The position numbers and the translations under genes are program-made. A stretch of 64,000 bases of DNA from Echinometra lucunter (lineage: Eukaryota; Echinodermata; Echinoidea; Camarodonta; Echinometridae). Positions within the stretch are counted from its first letter, which is position 1; every line of letters begins with the position of its first letter. The stretch is from NCBI GenBank assembly GCA_029962745.1, contig JAPZVO010000024.1, forward strand, positions 504,044-568,043, read 5' to 3'. The notes beneath the pieces were generated by a model, which was given only the letters and a program-made list of their open reading frames with translations, did no database searches and was not told where the DNA came from. Below are positions 25,001 through 37,900 of the stretch, piece after piece.

Positions 25001-28000
25001 CTAGGGGTGAACCCGTAGAGGTAAAGAGCTGTCTTGTCTAAATTAATTGGCTTTCACTTCTCAGATTGGCAACAATCATTATCTTTATTGTCTCTTACAT
25101 AGTTTCAAAAAAGATGAAAGTGGATATAACATGAATCAAAATGAATGAAATTTAATGAAAAAATTTCCAATTTGCAAATGTTGTTATTATTATTGTTATC
25201 ATCATCATCATCATTATTTGGTTTGGCATCACCTGAGGCTGTGCCTGGGAGGCGAAAGTGTAAATAGTGATTATATATTTTCATTGCATTGCCAATTTAG
25301 AGAGTTAAATGATTAGTTAAAGCTAAACTGCTTGTATTCAGTAAACAAATATGGTGGCCATCACAACCGAATGATATCGCAAACGCCAATATATTCCAGC
25401 AAGAAAATGAAGAAATCATGCACACTAATCTTACTTCATACATGTAGTTCCATTTCACTGAATTAAGGTTTGAAATTTTAAATTGCGTGAAAGTTGTAAT
25501 AGAAATAAAAAAATTTAGTTCTTAACCGACCGGTTAATATTCAAAGTCTTTTGACACTTTGATTTTCTTTAATATAATTATACTTTTCGTTATTTCATTG
25601 GTCAACCGATTTGTACAGAATTGCACTGGCACCCAACAGCAGCAGCCGGGCACCGGTGGCCCAACCAAACCGACTCGAGTCTAGTGCTATTGGATCCCTA
25701 TCATACACTGATAGACTTTTTAAAAGTGAAAGGAAAATTATTAAAACAAAAACCAAGGAAAAAATCAGTCTGAAGGAAAAGGAAATTCAATGTTTTTGAG
25801 CCAGTTGCCAAATCCTGGAAGAGCTTCCTATACATGTAGATATTTCCTGGACTTCACCAAATATTTGCTCCCTCATATTGCATGCGAAAATGCAAGAAAA
25901 AGTCTGGAAGTCAGGTTTGACTTAAGTATACCGTAGTTGATGTATACAGTAGGCTAAAAGAAGAATCAGTCATTAGTTTGTTGTCTGTGGCGGTTAGGGA
26001 AAAGTTTTATGATGACTGTTTTTCCTGAAAGGTACATGCAGTAGCCCACATTTGCAAGTGGTAACCAATCTGCACAACATTTTTTTTCTTTAGATTGCTT
26101 TAAGCCACAGAGAAACACTTGTAAAGTTTTAGATCCCAGTACATTCCTGTTTCAATAGGCTTGATAAGGGAATTTTTAACCATAAATTTTAATATTTTCT
26201 TTGTTTTGTAACGGTGTCTTCCTGATGCCTTAAGAGTAAAACCATTCATTTTTCATGTATTCTTGACTTTGGAATATTGTTTTAAATTTGATAACATGAT
26301 AGTTTTACATAATTATGCATCATTTAAAATTGAAATTAGCTTATCTCTCTTCATATTCTAATACATAGGGATACATACGCATTCACATGCAGGCGAACCG
26401 TTCCAAAGACCCCCGTTTTCACAAACATTTGTCATTCCGAAGCCTGTTCGGAAGACCCTCATTTTCACAATAAGCACTTCCAAAGCCCCCGTTTTTTTGT
26501 CTCGCCCACGGCACATCCCCGTCACTTTTGGGGTCGCGTGCCCTCCCCCCCCCCCCGGGGTTTTTTATGTACTAAATGACTGGAAAGAGATGGTGAGTAC
26601 ATCAACACAAGACTTACATGTAGAAGCATATTCTTTGCCTGTGTATCTTACAATAGAGAAATATAAGGCATAGTAGTATATATATCTAAAACCCCTCACT
26701 GCTTTCTTGGGGTGATTTATCACTGCATATTTAGTCTAATATTAATTTCAGGGTACTGTAAAAATAGAAATTTTTGCACTTTTAATATTTCGCATGGTTT
26801 TATTTTTTCGCAAGTTTCATACCACGCAAAATGCGAGAAAATTTGAACACCGCGAAATGTTCCACGTTTTTAGTAATGCTCACATTTTCATTGGAAGAGG
26901 GGGAAAACAAAGAAGACTCCTTTATTTTAGACTGGGAGCAAGGTCAAGTAATAAAATATTATTCAGTGAAAGCTCTTGCCCACTGAAAATGATTTTCATT
27001 TGCTGTAGCGCCAGAATTTTCTGATATGTACACTACATGAGGGACACTTTTTAAAATCAGTATTGTTTAGTTTGGTATTATTAAGGATGCATTCAGCAGC
27101 TACTCTACTATGTAGTGGTCTAGTGGACATTGTCAATGTCATGCATGTTCCCGGTGGGGTCACTCTCCATATGGCCTGCTACGCACCCGTGTCCAGAAAA
27201 AGCGTTGAAAAGGGTCCCGCTTCAGGCACTCAGACGTCGTTGACGTCTTTGGCAAAAAGGGTTGCTTTTCAGGACCATTCGCTGGTAAATCGCCTCTTAG
27301 AGTACTTTCTCACTGTTCACGCCATTTAGGGTTGCTAATTTGGTTATGCAGATTACGCCATTTAGGGGTGTAAATTTAAGTAGATCTATGCCATTTAAGG
27401 TTGCAAATTTGGGCAAATTTGAACAGACCTTCGCCATTAACAGGTTCCAGCATTTATAGAGAGTTACAAAGTTATGAATTACAGAGCGCATCAGATGATG
27501 GTAGATGGGTTGATGTCGTCATGAGTAGATCTGGTAGATCACACAAGCAGATTTCCTACACGTGCTAAGCTGTGCTGTGAATTCTCAGTTTTAACTGTAT
27601 ACTCCCTGACACTAATCCTCTTCATCGTTTAGCCTATTTGATAGGAAGCCTGACCAAGAACATACAGGTTTAATTAATGTATGTATTTTCAACACAGTAA
27701 CTGGTATGGATTCCATTTTTTCAAGTTTTGATAAAATTGGTAAAACGAGCATCAGTTAGTCAAGGAAAGCAACATTTTCCACTTGCATTCATTAATTAAG
27801 GCTAAAAGTGGCTATTAGAGGTGTCCTTGAGAGTAATCATGTTGGCCTTACTTTCAATAACTTCAACAAATGGAATTAATACCTGTTGTATTCAACATCA
27901 GTCATCAGTATGGTATCAAATTAATCGATTTCAATGTTTACGCCACTTAGGGTATGAAATTACGGGATTTCCCTGTTCACGCCACTTAGGGTGGCTTTTC

Positions 28001-31000
28001 TCATGTGTTATGCCATTTAGGGTTGCAAATTTGGTTAATGTAATTACGCCATTTAGGATGCATTTCTGAGGACACGGGTGGGTAGCAGGTCATGTGGAGA
28101 GTGACCCCCCCCCCCCCCCCGGTGCATTTTTCTGGCCATGCAGTACACGTGCATGTACATGTACATGGACACATTGCACATCATGTACACAAGTACATGT
28201 ATGAATTTCCACATAATAGTGCCTATACACGTATTTCCAAGAAGAAGTGTTGTTTAGCAGCACATTGTAAATGTCTGATCAGGCATGGTCCCTGACAATA
28301 AAGTGATGATATTGCTATTTTGATTTGTAAAGAAACCTTCCAAATTATTCACGGTCCATTGGATATGCCCTAGAAAGGGAACCGTTTGTCATCAGCATCA
28401 ACGGTGTTCATGAGCTTGGTGTTTGTGCAAGACGCCCAACCACTCTATCGTTCTGATGAACTTTGATATCGATTTTCAAAGCTCTGCCTTGCGCCATGTT
28501 AGAGAAGCATGCATGCATATATAGTTATATCTTTCATTTGTATACATTGTAGGTACGGGTTTTCATCACTGAAGTGTATATGTACTGTACAATGTACGTG
28601 TGTTCAGTACATTTGACCATCTTATACTGTTGTTACACTTTGTATCATTAACCCATTCGTGACAGGAATTATGTAAAGCCTAATTTGATCAGCTTTATTC
28701 TTCAAATTGGCAACACCAACATTTTTCTTTTATTGCTACATTTTTCTTATAAAACATGTATCTGAAATAAATATAAATTGGGGACTGAATGTATGATGAG
28801 AAGTCATAAAGTTGCCAATTTGCAGGGGAAAATGGTTTAATTTAACATTTTCATCGCATTGCCAATTTAAGGATTTTAATGCTTATTTTCCTTTGAAAAA
28901 AATTCAGCATCAAACAACAAATATTGATGCAACGAAAATGGGCACAGTAAGTGTAGAGTGTGCATCAAAAGATATTAAACCAAACCACATAATGTGTACC
29001 CTCTGTAACGAATGGGTTAAAGATCCTAAGAATACTGTACATGTATCTTCAGAACATGAAGTATTTGTAGTATACATACGTATTAACCCCCACTCGTGAC
29101 AGAGGTTCACATTTAGTGGTTTGGCCTAATAACTCTTGATGCAAAGCCCTAAAAATCATACCAAATACAAGAGCAGAAAGAGCAAAAAATTCTACACAAA
29201 CTGTGCCCTTTTTGGTTGCATCAATATTCGTTGTTTGATGCTGAAATTTTTTTAAAGGAAAATAAGCATTAAAATCCTTAAATTGGCAATGTGATAGAAA
29301 GTTTAAAAGCACCATTTTCCCCTGCAAATTGGCAACTTTTTGACTTCTCATCATTATTTGTCAATTTATATTCATTTCAGATACATGACGTTTTATAAGA
29401 AAAATGTAGCAATAAAAATAAAAATGTTGGTGTTGCCAATTTGAAGAATAAAAGCTTATTAAATTAGGCTTTAAATAATTCCTGTCACGAATGGGTTAAC
29501 ATGTACAGTATGTGTAATCTTGTTTAGTTTTAACTTTTATTTTTCCCTGTTTCCATCCCACATTGAGACAGGTCAATTGGAGTTTTCTCCCTGCTTGAAC
29601 TTGAAACCACCAAATAGTCTGAGTCTCCATGATTTACAGTTATACCTTTTTCTTTCAATATATTTGGGAGAAATATTTTGGCAGATATCATTTTTACATT
29701 GATAAATGAGAACAGAATAGGAAATTTTCCTAAGAGGTTGAATCAAGCACTTCGGAATCTTGATAATACGGGAATTTCTAGATTGCATGTACATACATGT
29801 ATACAGTGTATGTTTTTTCTTTTCCCTATGGAGAGAAAAAAAAGGGAAACTGAAAGAGCTCCTGGGCAGAATAGTGCATTTGGGCTTCCCTGCTGAAAAA
29901 AAGACCATTCCTGCTGAAAAAAAGACCATTACCTTCAAATGCACAGCTGTTAAAACTTCCTGGTATTGCACAATTATTTCATGCATTACACAAAGGGTCA
30001 TTCAGAATTGGTTACATTGCTCCCATATCCATACATGAGGTATGCAGAACTATAGGCTGGTGCGTCCCCATTAGCTCAAGATTTAAGAATTTAGCCAGCT
30101 ATTTCGGATCCCATGAATTATATTTACCCTAATCAGGAAATACACTGTACATGTACATTGTAGCTCATTCTCAGATGAACACAAAATTAGCGCACTATTT
30201 TGCTTGAAGAGTTAAAGCCACCCCATTCTTGGGTTTATGTGGAGAATAGCCTGCTAATTCGCAAAACAGCAGGTTCTTTTCAACATATTTCCTCAGCTCT
30301 AGAGCAGGCTTAATATCGATTCCATCATGCACGTTTGCCAACATCAGGAGCTTTATTGCGATTTATGGAGCTCGAGCTGATGTAGACGCGATTGCATGCT
30401 TCAGCTGAGTCTGGGCTGATATCCAAGATCCCAGAATAGCGGGCTATTCATCAAACTTACGCTGATGAGGACCCACCTTGGGTAACATTAGAGTACATGT
30501 ACAGCCAGGGTTCTCACTAGCGAAAAATCCACACACGGTTCCCACTCTGCGCAAAGCGTGGAAATTTTACGGAATAACACTTAAAGTTAGGTGTGGCGGC
30601 AGTATATGCTATAGTAAAAGGATGAAAAATACTTCTTGGTAAGCAGGAGTTGTCTACTAATGGCATAAAAGTAAAAATGCATTGCCAAAAAGCAAAACAA
30701 TCTGTGACATTTATCATTATTGATAGGAATATATACTCCAATATTTTTTTACCCTTGTTGCAACGGATGGTGCAGCAATTTCACACATGGTTCTTTTTTG
30801 TCTGAAACCCTTTACGCGTGGTACTGGAACCATGGGTGTTATGTACTGGCGAGAACCATGTGTACAGCACTACAACAGTACGAGTATTATAAAGTTTAAA
30901 ACCTTAACAGGAAAATTTCATCAGTTCTGAATTGAAGTGAATAAGATTCACCAACAGTTAAAGGAATCACATTTTAATTTTTATATGAAAAATTTTGCAC

Positions 31001-34000
31001 TACAGCTCATCCTTGTCATGGGTAGAAACATGATTATAATTGTATGCGACTTCTACCAGTAGAAATTCAACTTTTTATTCAAAATTTGGGAGTGGGTGTT
31101 ATCTCGTCATTTGTGGTGAAAGATTTATCCTGGTATCGTATGATTCTTTAATTTGCAGAAGAGCAATAAATTATGTTCGACAAAATATGATGAAAGATCT
31201 ATAAATTACGCATACATGTTGTACAGGTACATGTACACTGAATCAAGGAATGGAAAGACAAATTTATTCAACTTAATTCGCCTAAAAATTGTTTACCATG
31301 ACTTAATTCATTACTAATAGTAGTACGACCAAAGATCCACCTGTTACAACATGGACAGAGAAAACCGAAAATCAAGATATAGATTTGAAGAAGTTGATTT
31401 TTTACATTATTTTGAAAGTGTGTAGAGAAAGCAATCTTGACAATGACATGCTCTCATGAGAGCAAAATTTATGGATGAACAGAAAGCCGAAATCGAAACA
31501 ATACCGTCTATGTATTGTTTCGATTTCGGCTTTCTTTTCATTGAATATGATTTTACTCTGAGGAGTGTATGTCGAAAAGCTTAAGTATATCTGTGTTCAG
31601 TGCTATTTTCTGATTCTCCTTTACCAAAAATCTATTCAGAGAATTAAGAAAAAAAAAATCACTAATCGAAAATCAGTAATAATTGTAATAATTGTAGTAA
31701 TTGTAAAAGGGTACATTTTACTTAGGAATGAATGTGTTTGAAAACCAAAAGAGAGCCTACATTGTACAATTGTTTTGTACATGTAGCTGAAGCCAGACAT
31801 CTCGAGCACTTTTTCTGTGCTAGACATCATGCCAATATTGTAGTTGTGACTATTGCTATTACATGTTCATTTTCGTCGCAAATCCCATTCCAATCGCCTC
31901 CAAGGGCATGTGTAAATTATGACATGTTTTGTGCACTGCAGACTTGTACAAATATCTGGGAAGAAATAACTCTGCTGTATATTTCATGAATAAAATGCTA
32001 GTTGAGATCCAGAAGGACAGTACTACAGCGCTGGACTTGCCACCTTTTAATTTTCATCACCTCTGGTCATGATTGATGATGAGTTCCACTATTGGCTGTT
32101 CCTTGACAACCGTTAAAAGTGCATGGATTTGTGCATGATGAATAAGCCAGGTCTGGTCGGTTAAATTTTAAGGCCTGTTCCAATATGAAAAAGGCAACCG
32201 CATGTTTTGTTTTCTTTCCGCGGGGGTTTTTAAACACATTTTTCAGCACACACATAAATGAGTGCGGGACATTTTAAGCGCAGTCCTTTTTTGCATCATT
32301 GCCACTTATCTGGGGCGGTATTCTGAAAATTGTTTTACCTTTTCTCTTATCTTCACTGTGTTAATTGTCATAACAATTTTTAAAGGCGTGCTTATGATTG
32401 GTTTGAACTGCGCAAATGACCAGCACGCAAGACAAAAGTGCGCGATGTGAGCCAATGGCGTACGTTAAAATTTCTGATTGCTATGGCAATTAAAATAAGA
32501 TAAAAGATAAAACAATTTTCAGAATATCAGCCCAGGTCTAGGGCTGAAATTAGAAATGGAAAATTTTACTGGCTAGTCCAAATATACCTTGTAATAATTG
32601 TCCTCAGGAGTATGTGGTAAAGAATTACATATTTTCTTTGAACAAAAAAACAGGTTGAGGTCTTAAGTTTTTGACTTTGGAACTCAGATTTATTTTTTTT
32701 TTCTCCTTTTACCCCTTTGCAGATGAACATGTACATTTGGTACACTGTAGAGAAGTTAAGCATAGAATTTGAATTTCAGAACACAAACAAAATGAAATCC
32801 CTAACTGAGCTTGATGTTTGCTTTGGTGGAAAATATGACCATGGGAGGCGTTTCCATTTTATTTGCCATGGATGCATAAATCATGTACATGTACACCCTG
32901 GTGATACTCTGATGTACGCCAATTCAATTTTAATTGTTGTTATTTTGGAGGGCATTGATCATTGGACTTATCAATCTGTCTGATTGTATGATTGTAATAA
33001 TGTGCAAATTTTATTGACTTTGAGTGTCATATGTACATGTATGTATAGACCTACATATTTATTGTTATATAGACAGTAATAACTTCAAAAAGAGTCGAAG
33101 GTACATGTACGGCACGTGTAAATCCAACATTAGCTTTTATTATTCAGAATTTTCGGCCCGCTTTGGGCCTTTTTCAGTGTTTACAGTTTATTGTTATATT
33201 ACACGTATATATATAGATATATATATATAATTGTGATCAGCCTCAGTGATGTACGTTTGCGGTTCTTCGTCATATCGTCATATATATGAATATATATTAT
33301 ATATATATTGTTATATTGCATCATTCACAATGCAGTGCAGGATAATATTAATAATGATAGATACCACAGTGGTTTTATAATGCATATCACTACCATGGCG
33401 TCTCTCTGTGCTTAGGAAAGAAGAAGGAAGACAGGTGCCGTAATTTGCACAACCAAAGCTCTTTAAAAAATGCTCTTTAGACAGAAATGTCTGAAGGAGG
33501 ATTTCAAACTTGAATACTGTCGTGACTTCCTTCATACGACATGGGATGATGTTCCAAAGTGCAGGGGCAACATGAGCGAAAGATCACTCATCCTAAAACT
33601 AAGAATAGCTGCCCTAGTTGATGTAATCTATGGATAGAAAGAAAAATTGTACAGAAAAAGTTTGAACAAAAAATGTACTTACTGTATTTTTAAGGTTTTT
33701 TTTCTTTCCCATAGTGAAAAAAACAAACAAAGTTCAGAAATATGTGGCAAATAAGGACAAAAAAAGCTATCTTTCTAGCTAATGATATTGGACAAGCAAA
33801 AATAGAAAATAAGTGCATAGTAAGAATAGATATTTCTCTAATGACAGATTACAATGTATGACTGCATGCGTGCAGACGTCATATATTCAATTGCCGAGAC
33901 AAGTAATTGCTTTCCACCCCTCCGTACCTTGTACTGTGTGATGTATATGACATGTAATCTACACATGACTGCAGTCAACTCTTGGTGATAAACAAACAAA

Positions 34001-34941
34001 TTGTGTAGAGAGAATAAAGTACACACATAGGCAGTACAAAAATACCCTGATTTTCTCTTCTCATTTTCATTTGTTGAGAATTGGGTTATTATTTGCATTT
34101 TTGTGGATAGGCAAACAGAGGAGTAGCACTAGAACATAAGTTATTTACAGTCATCTCAGGAGACCCCCACTGCATAGATTTGTAGAGCAAATACATGTAT
34201 ACATGTACAGCTGTAATTCCACAGGGGATCCAGAAGCTATTTTTTATTTATTTATTTTTTTGGTAAGGGGGGGGGGTAATATATTTGGTGTCCTCTTTAT
34301 TAATTTTTTTTGGGGTTGGATATGTATCTGGTGTCCTCTTACTTTATTCATTTATTTATCATGATTAATGTTTTTTTTTTGGGGGGGGGGGGGGAGGGGG
34401 TATATGCAGTATCTGGTGTCCTCTTTTTATTTTTTTTAATTTTTTTTTTTTTAGGGGGAGGGTATGTATCTGGTGTACTCTTTACATTTAATTTTATGGG
34501 GGGGGGGTGCTGTATCTGGTGTCCTCAAAAAAACTCGATGGATGTTGCACATTAGATAACATAAAGAAAAATGTGCGGAACCAGAGACAAAAGCAAAACC
34601 CAGAGTCGAAAGCTGAAGCAAAAATAAGGAAAAAAAAAAACCACCACTCAAATACAGAAAGGAAAAACAAAACTGAAACAAGAAAAATAACACTGAAAAG
34701 AAAAAAATTGAAACTGGAACTGAAAATACATTTACATTATACATTACATGTGATGTTGGCACTCATGTACAGGATAGTGTTGAACTGCACACACTTTATT
34801 GCATCAAAGCGTAAAAAAAAAATGGTATAACGCTTGAATGTGCCCTAGCAACGATGCATGCATGCCTGCCTGCCTGGTACAAGCCATGAATGCAGTATTG
34901 TGAACAGCAAAGGAATATTTGTGATGGGCATGGTGTGGACC

Positions 34942-34984
<43 letters not shown>

Positions 34985-37900
34985 GAGGAAAATGATAATG
35001 AGAGGATGTACATGTACATATGTGTATTTTATGTCCACCAGGGATACATGCGCAGCTTTACACAGTGCCTTGATAAGATCAACATCCAGCAAATTTAGTT
35101 TCCTACATTGTGTAGCAGCATTAGAAATACACTTGTCACCTGAGCATTTCTCATGGATTCAAATTTTATGCACATCATTTTGATGAAAAAAATCTTTTAG
35201 AAATTTTACTGATCAAAATACGTATGTGTACATCAAAACAAACATTTTTTTTTTTATACAGTGATTACAAATGGAAAGAATACATGAAAAACAGCAAACA
35301 ATGTGGAAGTAGTGGGTAACATTACTAATCACTGTAAGGATGTAGTCAAAATTAATTTTTAAACAGGGGACCATTTCTTATATTGAATTTCTTCAGTTTC
35401 CTTTTGTGTGACAATGTTAAGTTGTATGTATTTTGTATAATGAATAAAAGATATCGGCCCACTTCAACGTGGTGTTGTTTTTGCATTTTTGAATGGTTAT
35501 GTATCTTTTTAAATGTTAGTATCAAATGACGGAATAACATTTTATGGGCCTTTCCAGTCTCTGATGAAGCCGAACATTATTCTTTTTTTACTAAAATCTT
35601 AAACATTAAATCTTTTGCTGGTCTTATCAACAAATTCCTGTCTAAGCTTAGAAGCACCATCACAGTTATAAAATATATGAACAGGTGATTCTATAATTCG
35701 TTAAATTTCAAAAAGCACAAATCTCTGAATCAACTAACTTCATGTAACTATGAAATATTGATATCATATTTTGGTAATACTAATAATAATGATATAATAA
35801 TAATATCTACTTAAAGCACGCACATATCTGAAAACTTTTGATCAAGGCACAATGATAATGAATATGCAGGTTACATGAAAATAGTTCAGCAGACAATCGA
35901 CAGGTACTGACATTCAAATCTTTATAAGTAAACAGATACATGTATGTCCTCAGTTGTGTTTTGAGATCATAGTAACATTGTATAGTACATTGTAGTACAT
36001 GTATTCACATAATGTGCTTTATAAATGTAATACATGTATGTTATTATTATTATATTATTAGTATTATTATTTTCACTTATATCTCCTTTTTTTTTCTCTC
36101 TTTCTTTTTTTTCTTTCTAGGATGATGAATTAGAGCTTCTGGTCTCTCATGACAGGGGACCATTCCAAATGGCTGAGTTTCCCGTCAATATTCCTAAAAG
36201 GGTAAGTTTGTAGTTATGACCACTGATCTGGTTGAAAAGAATCCGGATATCTCACACTATGAACATGACGGACAAAGAAAGCGGACAAAATAAACAACCC
36301 CTCATTCTACCCTTCACTATGGTTCTGGTAGTCAAAAGAACATCCTTTCACTGCTATTGTCTAAAATATGTGGAACAGGTGTCACATGCATATTCACCTG
36401 GAACTACATGATTAAACGTAATAGCTGTGAAGGGATGTTCTTTTGACTACCAGAACCATTGTGAAGGGTAGAATGAGAAGCGGTTTATTTTGTCCACTTT
36501 CTTTGTCCGCCATGTTCATAGTGTCATTGGCTATTACGCACCGTACATGTACAAACACTCGAAGCGAATGGCCATTTTACCACTCAAAACCTCAATGACT
36601 TTACATGTAAATTAGACTTATTCATTGTAATCATGATTATGGGCAAAATCTTGGTCCAAAGCCTTCTATTTGGGGATTAATGCAATAAGAGCTGAAAATT
36701 CCAGCATTCTACATTGAATTTAGCCAATTTCTTAGGGGTGGATTTGTAAACAAAGAAATAAAGAATGCGTTCATGGAGTGGTACTTTGGAGTGGTAATGT
36801 GATGGTCAGTTGGCTTCATAAATCTCAGCCAATGAGATATCCAGATTCTTTTCATACAAATCAGTGGTTATGACCCTGTATTTTCCAGTGCCCTTTTACT
36901 CCTAATAAATCTGACAAGGGCACACATTTTGCTTGGCAGATTTGTCATACTTACTTCTATTTTTTTTTTGTGACAGTGTGACTGCTTTCTCCATTTTGGT
37001 GATCATCAAGTTCCACTTTATCTAAGTAAATATTCCCTTATATCGTGAAAAAGAGTGAAGATCTCACTATTTGACCAAGTTTGTGTATTCGTACACATAA
37101 TCATAGCGTGAATGGTAATTTGAAGATTCCGGTATGTAACAAGAATGGCAATTTTTTTTCATAGTTTGCAATTACCCCAATATGATCGCAGCCTTGGTTA
37201 ATGCAATCGATGGTACAATACTTTTCTCAGTTACAAAGAATTAATGATCAAGTAGCAATCACTATCTAAAAGTAATTTTCTTCCTTCAGGATTTCTCTAT
37301 CACCAAAGCATCCAAATCATTGTGAGTGTCCATCACGTGAACCTTCAGACCAATCTCTGTATAATCGCAATCTTGGGGATACTACCGATAATGTAACACT
37401 GATCTAGGATTTAAAGAATACATTTCAGATCAGCAATCAATAACTTTAGTTCACTCTTTCTCTTTCTGTAGGGGGAGTGTTTCACAAAGACTATTTGACT
37501 GAAACCGTACTTAACTGTGGCAGGCCACTCATGCCACTGTTCGCTTTCACCATCGGTCTCTCAAGGGATGCGCAAATCATTGTCACAGGTTTACAGAATT
37601 GGCATTTTATGTTTTCTTCCTTAATGAACTATTAAAAAATGTCAATTCTGCAGATTTGTGATCATGATTTGCACATCCTTTGAGAGACCGATGATGAAAG
37701 AAAACAGTGGCAAACAGTATTGACATTTTTTTCCCTCCTTAACCCATAGAAGTACAGAGCTTTTTAGAGGTCTAAATTAATCATCTTCAGTCCTCAAATT
37801 GGCAACAAATATAATTTTTTTCCACTCTTACACAATTTGAAAAAAATAAATAGAGATATAACATGAACCAAAATGAATTATGATTGTAAAATTTAAGCTG

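Noticed and set aside
25611..25799. 62-codon frame with a GC-richer start as a possible gene
   Set aside because: No recognisable motif, no partner exon and no splice-consistent context.
22240..36120. A missed SORL1 exon inside the 13.9-kb intron 5
   Set aside because: The exon 5 and exon 6 peptides are adjacent in the human protein apart from a few residues, and phases match; nothing in the intron aligns.
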